Positions 1 to 6,487 of a stretch of DNA of 7,030 bases are shown piece by piece. The translations under genes and the position numbers were made by a program. A model generated the notes under the pieces. It was not told where the DNA came from. It was given only the letters and a program-made list of their open reading frames with translations, and searched no databases. Where the stretch lies: NCBI GenBank assembly GCA_900313775.1, contig OMSP01000173.1, positions 1 through 7,030 of the forward strand, given 5' to 3'. This DNA is from an uncultured Eubacteriales bacterium. Lineage in GTDB: Bacteria; Bacillota; Clostridia; Lachnospirales; Lachnospiraceae. Position 1 is the first letter of the stretch. Each line of letters opens with the position of its first letter.

Positions 1-908
1 CCGACGATCAGGCGGATGGCAAAGATATCATAGATCTGATCGATCGTCTTCTTGTTCTGCTGGACCATCTTTTTGTAAATGGAGAATGCATGCTTGACGC
101 GTCCGTATACCTTGGCGCTGATATTTGCCTTTTTCATAAGGTCCACGACCTCCTCGGTCGTCTCGCTTATAAACTGATCGCGCTGCTCATGGTATTCGGA
201 CAACTGCTCCATGATACTCGCGTACTCTTCCGGCTTGAGATATTTGAGCGACAGATCCTCAAGTGCCGACTGTATCTGATAGATACCGAGGCGTCCTGCT
301 ATCGGAGCATAGATCTCGAGCGTCTCCTCGGATTTTTCGATCTGCTTCTCCCGCTTCATATAGCCGAGAGTCACCATATTGTGGAGCCGGTCGGCGAGTT
401 TGATGATGATCACGCTGATATCCTTGGACATGGCGAGGAACATCTTGCGCAGATTCTGCGCCTGCTCTTCCACCTTGTCCGCCGTAAAGCCGATCTGACC
501 GAGCTTGGTCACACCATCGACCATCTTCAGGACATCGTCCCCGAACTCCTTCAGGATCGTTTCATCCGGTATCTCTGTATCCTCTACGACATCGTGGAGC
601 ATGCCGGCGATGATCGTCTCGACATCCATCTCCATCGTTGCGAGGATGACAGCAACCCAGAGCGGATGAATGATATAGGCCTCTCCGGATTTTCTCTTCT
701 GTCCCCGGTGTGCCTCATCAGCCATGTCATATGCTTTGCGCAAAAGATCGAGGTTCGCGTTTGCATCATAGTTTCGCACACGGGATATCAGTGCCTCAAT
801 GAGCATGGTGTGATCCGGACAAGTCTGTTCCATGAGCGGCATCAGCTTGTGCATATTGTTATCAGGATTGGCAATCGTGTGAATGCAGTTGTCGCGTTGC
901 ATCTCCAT
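1..908 (-). CDS. relA: Bifunctional (p)ppGpp synthetase/hydrolase, Rel/SpoT family (3' end beyond window)
   Basis: Rel-type enzyme that makes and degrades the alarmone (p)ppGpp in the cytoplasm (stringent response). I translated it by hand from ATG at 908. It has 302 complete codons and no stop before the window edge. Residues about 50-200 form the HD hydrolase domain: the basic loop KRKSGEAYIIHP (H81), LHDVVEDT (H105-D106, E109-D110) and LADRLHN (D173, N177). These are the Mn-binding and catalytic positions, so hydrolase activity looks intact. The synthetase domain begins at about 265 with RVKHAFSIYKKM and IYDIFAIRLIV and is then cut, so its catalytic residues and the TGS/ACT regulatory region cannot be seen. 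The start is fixed by a strong AGGAGG seven bases upstream; an ATG two codons later is an alternative. It follows recJ after 11 bases. The symbol rel or spoT would suit equally. The family call is firm; dual activity is inferred from the hydrolase half and the usual Firmicute architecture. Confidence 0.95.
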   Translation of the reverse strand, partial: MEMQRDNCIHTIANPDNNMHKLMPLMEQTCPDHTMLIEALISRVRNYDANANLDLLRKAYDMADEAHRGQKRKSGEAYIIHPLWVAVILATMEMDVETIIAGMLHDVVEDTEIPDETILKEFGDDVLKMVDGVTKLGQIGFTADKVEEQAQNLRKMFLAMSKDISVIIIKLADRLHNMVTLGYMKREKQIEKSEETLEIYAPIAGRLGIYQIQSALEDLSLKYLKPEEYASIMEQLSEYHEQRDQFISETTEEVVDLMKKANISAKVYGRVKHAFSIYKKMVQQNKKTIDQIYDIFAIRLIV

Positions 909-915
909 GCCTGTT

Positions 916-921
916 CCTCCT
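916..921 (-). promoter_or_regulatory. Ribosome binding site of the rel gene
   Basis: On the minus strand AGGAGG lies seven bases before the ATG at 908. It overlaps the recJ stop codon TAG at 922-920, so a ribosome terminating on recJ sits on this site. It is the strongest Shine-Dalgarno in the window. Confidence 0.85.
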
Positions 922-2671
922 ATCCCTCGATCAACACATCGCGGACCACAGCCTGTGCGCTGCGCTCTCCCGCATAGTCATTAACATTCAATGCATAGGC
1001 AATCGTCAGTCTTATCGGGCTCAGCAGATCGGTCGAATCCTGTACGATATCGACACCGGTCTCCTGACGGATGCGCCCGATCATTTCCTGAGCATCGGAA
1101 AAGACCACTCCCGCCAGGGTTTGTCCCGTTTCATCGAACATGTCCAGTGAGAGGACCTGTCTGTCTCTGCCGAATAAACGCGCTCTGCGGATACCGACAT
1201 GACGGGTGGCAAACAGTGCTTTCCTGTTGTTCATACCGCAGGGCTCAAGCCTTAGAAGTTCTTCGGCCAGTTCTGCCGTGCACATCTGAAACGGCAGCAC
1301 CATGTCTATCGATAGCTTCTCGGACAGGATCTCCTCTGCCGGAGCATCTTCACCGTTCAATGCCCTGCGCAGTTCATCGATCCTGTCGGATCGGATGGTC
1401 AATCCTGCCGCCTGCTCATGTCCTCCGAACTTCTCGAACAGGCCGGCGTGCGTGTTGAGCGCCTGAAAGAGATCGTAACCCTTTACCGAGCGCCCGGATC
1501 CCTTTACGCATCCGTCCTGTTCTCCCGTGAGCAGGATGGTCGGTCTGTAAAAATGCTCTTTGACCCGTCCCGCGACAATGCCGGCGACCGACTCGTCACA
1601 GGAAGGCACATACAATACCAGCGCTTTATCTCCGTGTTCCTTTGCTTTTTCTGCAGCCTCGATCGCCAGCTCCAGACCGTTGTCTGTCAGCTGTTTTCTC
1701 CTCTCATTGAGCATTCGGACCAGCGCTGCTTTTTTGACTGCCTTATCCGGATCCTCCTCACAGAGGAGACTCAAAGCATCCTTGGCCGAAGTCATGCGCC
1801 CGCATGCATTGATACACGGCCCTAGAATGAATCCCAGATGGTAGGCGCTGATCTTGTCACGCTCGATCCCACAGGCTTCAATGAGAGCCGACAGCCCGAT
1901 GTGATCCGTTGTCTTCATACGGATCAGCCCTTCTCTGACGATGATCCGGGAATCACCGATCAGCGGCACGACATCGCAGACTGTGGCAAGTGCCACAAAG
2001 GGAAGCAGCTCATCAAGCTGGTCTTCCGGCTGTCCCATAAACTGATAAAGATAGCGCATCACTTGCCAGGCCACAGCCGCTCCGCAGATCTCTCTCTCGC
2101 CAAAAACGCTGTCTGAGCGCTTTGGGTCGATGACGGCATCCGCTTTCGGCAGTCCTTCTGCGGCGATCTCATGGTGATCGGTCACGATCACTGACAGCCC
2201 CTGACGGACAGCCGCCTCCACTGCCTCGTGAGCGCCGATACCGTTGTCGCAGGTCAGGATGACTTCCACTCCGTCTCTTACCGCCTGCTCGATCATACGC
2301 GGATTTACGCCGTACCCGTCTCTCTTCCGATCCGGTATATCCGCGTCAACATGGGCGCCGAGATGCCTCAGACCTTCAAGCAGACAATAGGTTGCACAGA
2401 CCCCGTCCACATCGTAATCTCCTATGATGCGGATCGGTGCCCCGGCGTCTATGGCGTCAGCCATAAGCCCTGCTGCCTCGCCGATATCCGGGAGGTTTTT
2501 GGGATCAGCCAACATAGACAAACTGCCATAGAGGTATTTCTCTATGGCTGTTTGACCGCATATTTCCCGATTTCGTATCAGCCGCGCGAGAACGGGACTG
2601 ATATCAAATTGTCGGCAGATCGCAGGGTAATCGGCACCTTTGCGTACCTCTACCCATTTTTTATTGCGCAA
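920..2671 (-). CDS. recJ: Single-stranded-DNA-specific exonuclease RecJ
   Basis: DHH-superfamily 5'-to-3' exonuclease that degrades single-stranded DNA in recombination and mismatch/base-excision repair. The 583 residues fit the family's usual length. The DHH phosphoesterase core shows motif I GDYDVDG (D85, D87, D89), motif II TCDNG (D142), the DHH triad at 165-167 and a further metal-ligand Asp in ATVCDVVPL (D233). It is followed by GPCINACGRM (about 284-293), the DHHA1 glycine motif GGHEQAAG (416-423) and a C-terminal OB-like segment (about 455-583). All metal-binding motifs are present, so it should be active. The start is TTG at 2671, giving the family-like N-terminus MRNKKWVEV; no ATG or GTG lies near enough to keep it. 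A weak AGGGA sits nine bases upstream. The start lies inside the end of secDF (11-base overlap), suggesting coupled translation. The rel gene follows 11 bases downstream. Confidence 0.97.
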   Translation of the reverse strand: MRNKKWVEVRKGADYPAICRQFDISPVLARLIRNREICGQTAIEKYLYGSLSMLADPKNLPDIGEAAGLMADAIDAGAPIRIIGDYDVDGVCATYCLLEGLRHLGAHVDADIPDRKRDGYGVNPRMIEQAVRDGVEVILTCDNGIGAHEAVEAAVRQGLSVIVTDHHEIAAEGLPKADAVIDPKRSDSVFGEREICGAAVAWQVMRYLYQFMGQPEDQLDELLPFVALATVCDVVPLIGDSRIIVREGLIRMKTTDHIGLSALIEACGIERDKISAYHLGFILGPCINACGRMTSAKDALSLLCEEDPDKAVKKAALVRMLNERRKQLTDNGLELAIEAAEKAKEHGDKALVLYVPSCDESVAGIVAGRVKEHFYRPTILLTGEQDGCVKGSGRSVKGYDLFQALNTHAGLFEKFGGHEQAAGLTIRSDRIDELRRALNGEDAPAEEILSEKLSIDMVLPFQMCTAELAEELLRLEPCGMNNRKALFATRHVGIRRARLFGRDRQVLSLDMFDETGQTLAGVVFSDAQEMIGRIRQETGVDIVQDSTDLLSPIRLTIAYALNVNDYAGERSAQAVVRDVLIEG

Positions 2672-4931
2672 CTTTATTCTTCCCTAATTTAGTCTTCATC
2701 AGATACCACAGCGAACCCGAGATAAAGATCGAGGAGAAGCCGCCGGCGATGATACCGACGATCAGCGGCAGGGCGAACTCCTTGATCGATGAAACACCCA
2801 GAATATACAGCATCCCGATCATAATAAAGGTGGTCAGCGAAGTATAGATGCTGCGCGTCAGTGTCTTGGATATCGCATTGTTGACCGTAGCAGCCAGTTT
2901 CTCGCGATTGACCGTGATACCGATCTCCTCGCGTATACGGTCGAATATAACGATCGTAGCGTTGATCGAGTAACCGAGGATGGTCAGGACAACAGCGATA
3001 AACGTATTGCCGACCGAGATCCGCGCGACTGCATAAAACAGCACTACGATCAGCACATCATGGACCAGCGCCAGGATCGAACTGAACGCAAAGCGGATAT
3101 CGCGGAAGCGTATGAAGATATACAGGAGCATACAGACAATGGCAACGAGCAGGGCCACCACCGCGTCACGCCTCATCTCCGAACTGACAGTCGAAGAGAT
3201 ATTTTCCGTGGCGACCGGTGTCTCCGCCTTTTTGTCAAATCCGAACTTTTCCGAGAGTTCCTGTTCCATCTGCTCGCGCTCTTTCAGTGAAAGTGTCCTG
3301 GTCTTGATCACGACGTCATTGGAATTTTTTACCTTCTGTGCCTGTACATTGGCATCTCCCGTGATCTTTTCAACCACGGGAATTATCTCGGAATCGATCT
3401 CCTTGATCGAATAGTCTTTGTCAAAAGAGACTGTCGATGAAGTACCGCCCATAAACTCCAGGCTGTAATTAAAAGCGTTTTCCTTCTTACCGATATGCAC
3501 AAACATGATGATCAGTCCGGCGAGGATCACGCATCCGGTGATCGCGAACCAGATCTTCATGCGACCGATGAAATCAAACGCAGGCTTTAAGATCCTCTTG
3601 CCGTAGAGCTTCGGATTCTTTGCGCCGAGCGTATAGATCGAATAGATGATCCAGCGGACTGCTACCAGAGCCGTGAACATCGATACGATGATGCCGATTC
3701 CCAGTGTCTGGGCAAAGCCCTTGACAGAACCGGATCCCAGGATGAACAGAACGATCGCAGCAATCAGTGTCGTAACATTGCCGTCAAGGATCGCGGAGAA
3801 CGCTTTCTTGAAACCTGAACGCAGCGCCCGGTCGATCTGCACACCTGCGCCGATCTCCTCCTGTACACGGGCAAAAATGATGACATTCGCGTCGACCGCC
3901 ATACCGATACCGAGGATGATACCCGCGATACCGGGAAGGGTAAGCGTGATATCATAGGCATTCAGAACGATCAGCACAAGAAGCGTATAAATGATCAGAC
4001 CGACGCTGGAGACGAGTCCCGGCAGACGGTAGATGATCATCATCAGCACGAAGATGATCAACAGACCGATCAGACCTGCGATCAGACTCGTATGAATCGC
4101 ATCCTCGCCGAGCTGAGCACCGACGACATTGGACCGCAGTTCTTCCAGGGCCAGCGAAAGACCGCCGATACGGATATAGGAGGCCAGATCCTTGGCGATC
4201 TGCATGTCTTTGTCCATGTCTCCGCCGGAGATCTGAGCGCTTCCCCCGGTGATCGCTTCATTGACTGTCGGTACGGAGACGAACTCTCCGTCATAGTAGA
4301 TACCGATGGTCTCATTGTTGGCAGCCGCTTTAGTCGTCGCGTCCGCAAAGGCCTTGGTACCCTCCTTGTTGAATTTCAGAGAGACGATATTCTGCTTGTT
4401 CTTCATATCGTCTTCGGTCGTCTCTGCCTTAGCACTGGAAACTTCCTTACCGGTGAGTACGATGGAACCGTCCTTCTCCAGAGACTCGATCGTCTTTCCC
4501 TCGGCCAACTCGTATTCGCCTGTCTCGCTGTTGTAACTGTAATTCTCCTTACCGTCACTGCCGGTCTGGGAAATGAAATACAATTCGCCGGGGCTTCCGA
4601 GGTCTTCGAGCACCTGGTTGGCATTGGTCACGCCCGGGATCTCGATCGTGATCCGGTTGTTGGCCTCCTGATAGACGCTCGCCTCGGTCGAATAACCCTC
4701 AACACGCTTCTGAAGCTTGTAGATGGTATCGGCCATATCTGTCTTGGAAGGATTTTTCTCCTTCGTCTGATAGGTGATGGACACACCTCCGGCCAGATCA
4801 AGACCCAGCTTGATGTTTTTAGCCGCGCCCTTATGTCCGGGTCCCCAGCCGCGACCGGCTGTAATGGCCATCAGCGCGATCAGCACCGCGGTCAGAATCA
4901 GACATACGATTGCTTTACTCCTCTTGATCAT
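2661..4931 (-). CDS. secDF: Fused protein translocase subunit SecDF
   Basis: Membrane accessory subunit of the Sec translocase that uses the ion gradient to pull exported proteins across the membrane after SecA/SecYEG. SecD and SecF are one 756-residue chain, as in Bacillus subtilis SecDF (about 737). TM1 is at about 7-25, followed by the large extracytoplasmic P1 domain (26-280) with LGLDLAGGV (42-50) and PTVNEAITGGSAQISG (221-236). TM2-6 span about 281-433 and contain the SecD motif GMAVDANVIIFARVQEE with membrane Asp347. A linker leads to TM7 (about 458-480), the SecF periplasmic domain with LEFMGGTSS (491-499), and TM8-12 (about 588-745) with LGYSINATIVIFDRIREE (652-669). The position after Asn657, which I recall as usually Asp, is Ala here. 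The ATG at 4931 lies three bases after the scfB stop and has a GAGGA site. The frame ends inside recJ's start. The call is certain; the effect of the Ala is unknown. Confidence 0.97.
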   Translation of the reverse strand: MIKRSKAIVCLILTAVLIALMAITAGRGWGPGHKGAAKNIKLGLDLAGGVSITYQTKEKNPSKTDMADTIYKLQKRVEGYSTEASVYQEANNRITIEIPGVTNANQVLEDLGSPGELYFISQTGSDGKENYSYNSETGEYELAEGKTIESLEKDGSIVLTGKEVSSAKAETTEDDMKNKQNIVSLKFNKEGTKAFADATTKAAANNETIGIYYDGEFVSVPTVNEAITGGSAQISGGDMDKDMQIAKDLASYIRIGGLSLALEELRSNVVGAQLGEDAIHTSLIAGLIGLLIIFVLMMIIYRLPGLVSSVGLIIYTLLVLIVLNAYDITLTLPGIAGIILGIGMAVDANVIIFARVQEEIGAGVQIDRALRSGFKKAFSAILDGNVTTLIAAIVLFILGSGSVKGFAQTLGIGIIVSMFTALVAVRWIIYSIYTLGAKNPKLYGKRILKPAFDFIGRMKIWFAITGCVILAGLIIMFVHIGKKENAFNYSLEFMGGTSSTVSFDKDYSIKEIDSEIIPVVEKITGDANVQAQKVKNSNDVVIKTRTLSLKEREQMEQELSEKFGFDKKAETPVATENISSTVSSEMRRDAVVALLVAIVCMLLYIFIRFRDIRFAFSSILALVHDVLIVVLFYAVARISVGNTFIAVVLTILGYSINATIVIFDRIREEIGITVNREKLAATVNNAISKTLTRSIYTSLTTFIMIGMLYILGVSSIKEFALPLIVGIIAGGFSSIFISGSLWYLMKTKLGKNKVAQ
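2681..2685 (-). promoter_or_regulatory. Probable ribosome binding site for the TTG start of recJ
   Basis: AGGGA on the minus strand, nine bases before the TTG at 2671 and inside the last codons of secDF. It is the only purine-rich site at suitable distance and supports the TTG start. Confidence 0.55.
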
Positions 4932-4934
4932 TTT

Positions 4935-6329
4935 CTAGCTTTCCTCACTTCCAAATGCTTTGAGCGCTATGGCGCACTCGACCCTTTTTTTCTCAAGTTC
5001 ACATCCGATCTCATAGTCTCCGTCCAGTTTTCCGGTGCTGTTATAGGCGTTGGCCGCACAACCGCCGCCGCAGTAGAACCTGGCGAAACACTCGCGACAG
5101 GATGGTTTGGTGTAGAGATTGACAGATCTGAACTGCTCTCCCACTTCAGGATGCGTGATCCCCCGGTCGACATCGCCCATCAAAAACTCCTCCTGCCCGA
5201 CAAACTGATGGCAGGGGTAGAGCTCTCCCCATGGCGTCACTGCCAGATACTCTGTCCCTGCGCCGCAGCCGCTCATGCGCTTATAGACACAGGGTCCTCC
5301 TTCCAGATCGATCATGAAATGGAAGAAGGTGAAAGGATCACCTTTTTCCTTCTTTGATTTCATTTCCCGCACGAGCCTGTCATATTGACTCTTTATGCCG
5401 GGGACATCCTCCTCCGTGATCGCATAGCGGGGGTCGTCGGTGACGACCGGCTCGATCGACATCGAGCGGAAACCCAGGTCGTAAAAATGCAGAATATCCT
5501 CGACAAAGTCGAGGTTTTCGTGGGTAAATGTGCCGCGGATATAGTACTGCTTGTCTCCCCGCGACTTCGCCATCGACACAAGCTTCGGCACGATGTAGTC
5601 ATAGCTCCCCGTGCCGTCCCTGAACGGGCGCATCGCGTCGTTGATCTCCTTTCTGCCGTCAAGTGAGAGCACGACATTGCTGATCTCACGGTCGCAGAAC
5701 TCCTCCACCTCCGGGCGCAGAAGCACGCCGTTCGTGGTCATAGTAAAACGAAAGACCTTATCATGCCTCTTCTCAAGCTCACGGCCGTATGCGACGATCT
5801 CACGGATACTGTCGAATGCGAGCAGCGGTTCGCCTCCGAAGAAATCGACCTCGAGATTGCGTCTGCCGCCGGAAGCCCTGACCAAAAAGTCCAGTGCCTT
5901 TTTACCCACCTCTGCAGACATGATCCCGCGCCTTCCGTGGTACTCTCCCTCCTCGGCAAAACAATATTTGCAGGCGAGATTACAGTCGTGCGCCACATTC
6001 AGGCATAGCGCCTTGACGACTGTCTTGTTCGCCATCACATGCGGGATCAGCGATTCATAGGGGTCCCCGGAGAACAGACGCCCCTGAGCTACCAGGGTGT
6101 CCAGTTCCTCAAGTACTTCCCGGATCTCCTCCGGCTTCGCCTTATCCGCCATTTGATCGGTTATCCTTTTTATCAACTGCCCGTCAGTCAGATCGCCCGG
6201 CGCATAGTCAGTATGGCCGTCGTCCAGCAAACGCACGATATCGGCTGTCACCTCATCGACGAGGTGGACAGCCGCGCTGTTGACATCCAGGATAATATCA
6301 AATCCGTTATTGCGAAACTGATGGATCAA
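4935..6329 (-). CDS. scfB: SCIFF maturase, radical SAM/SPASM thioether-forming enzyme
   Basis: Radical SAM enzyme that forms the Cys-to-Thr thioether in the SCIFF peptide encoded just upstream (homologues: CteB, Tte1186). The 464 residues are full length. Residues 1-95 match the N-terminal segment of the family, a PqqD-like RiPP recognition element that holds the leader peptide. The radical SAM core has CNLACKYC (C116, C120, C123) for the SAM-binding 4Fe-4S cluster and FFGGEP (163-168). The C-terminal SPASM domain has C347, C355, C373, then C411-x2-C414-x5-C420-x3-C424 and C443, enough for two auxiliary clusters. The start is TTG at 6329, giving the family N-terminus MIHQF; no ATG fits. It overlaps the scfA stop by four bases (TTGA) and has no Shine-Dalgarno at normal spacing, so it probably depends on re-initiation after scfA. 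secDF begins three bases after its TAG stop. Confidence 0.96.
   Translation of the reverse strand: MIHQFRNNGFDIILDVNSAAVHLVDEVTADIVRLLDDGHTDYAPGDLTDGQLIKRITDQMADKAKPEEIREVLEELDTLVAQGRLFSGDPYESLIPHVMANKTVVKALCLNVAHDCNLACKYCFAEEGEYHGRRGIMSAEVGKKALDFLVRASGGRRNLEVDFFGGEPLLAFDSIREIVAYGRELEKRHDKVFRFTMTTNGVLLRPEVEEFCDREISNVVLSLDGRKEINDAMRPFRDGTGSYDYIVPKLVSMAKSRGDKQYYIRGTFTHENLDFVEDILHFYDLGFRSMSIEPVVTDDPRYAITEEDVPGIKSQYDRLVREMKSKKEKGDPFTFFHFMIDLEGGPCVYKRMSGCGAGTEYLAVTPWGELYPCHQFVGQEEFLMGDVDRGITHPEVGEQFRSVNLYTKPSCRECFARFYCGGGCAANAYNSTGKLDGDYEIGCELEKKRVECAIALKAFGSEES
4942..4946 (-). promoter_or_regulatory. Ribosome binding site of secDF
   Basis: GAGGA on the minus strand, ten bases before the ATG at 4931 and within the last codons of scfB. 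It supports this ATG as the start and links translation of the two genes. Confidence 0.75.
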
Positions 6330-6472
6330 CGCTTTTTGTTTTCACACTCCTGATTGCCCACTGTGCAGGAAGTCTTGCATGCGGACTGGCAGGATGTCTG
6401 GCACTCGCCGCAGCCGCCTTTTTTTACTGTCATGTTCAGTGTCTTCTCATTGAGCGTCTTGATGTGTTTCAT
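6326..6472 (-). CDS. scfA: SCIFF ribosomal peptide precursor (six cysteines in forty-five)
   Basis: Precursor of a ribosomally made, post-translationally modified peptide; its cellular role is unknown even for studied homologues. I read 48 codons from ATG at 6472 to TGA at 6328-6326. The leader (1-20) begins MKHIKTLNEKTLNMTVKK. The core has six cysteines at 21, 24, 28, 32, 36 and 43, in the pattern C-x2-C-x3-C-x3-C-x3-C-x6-C, followed by a basic tail ENKKR. In homologues CteA and Tte1186a the maturase joins Cys32 to Thr37; both residues occur here at exactly those positions (CKTSCT), so the same cross-link is expected. It starts 15 bases after the foldase stop with a good GGGAG site. Its TGA overlaps the TTG of the maturase gene. 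No protease or dedicated ABC transporter gene is seen in the window. The gene is short enough to be missed by standard gene callers. Confidence 0.95.
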   Translation of the reverse strand: MKHIKTLNEKTLNMTVKKGGCGECQTSCQSACKTSCTVGNQECENKKR

Positions 6473-6478
6473 TGTGAT

Positions 6479-6483
6479 CTCCC
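6479..6483 (-). promoter_or_regulatory. Ribosome binding site of scfA
   Basis: GGGAG on the minus strand, six bases before the ATG at 6472 and just after the foldase stop codon TAA at 6490-6488. It supports independent, probably efficient, initiation of the small peptide gene. Confidence 0.8.
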
Positions 6484-6487
6484 TTCT

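Noticed and set aside
90..977. Plus-strand open frame of 295 codons
   Set aside because: It is antisense to the rel gene, whose hydrolase motifs are plain on the minus strand, and its protein is His/Leu-rich without any family signature.
1982..1997. Inverted repeat TGTGGCA-AG-TGCCACA
   Set aside because: The loop of two bases is too short for a full RNA hairpin, and the repeat falls within conserved recJ codons (ALATVCD). It is probably chance.
4092..5357. Plus-strand open frame of 421 codons opposite scfB and secDF
   Set aside because: It lies wholly antisense to two clearly recognised genes, resembles no family, spans their junction and has no evident ribosome binding site. It is a shadow frame.
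5450..5467. Inverted repeat GCTCGAT-CGAC-ATCGAGC
   Set aside because: It lies inside scfB coding sequence without a T-run or any regulatory context. Stems of 7 bp are expected by chance in a window of this size.
6473..6487. Possible attenuator or promoter between foldase and scfA
   Set aside because: Only 15 bases separate the genes, filled by the ribosome binding site. There is no room for a terminator, and no promoter boxes were seen.
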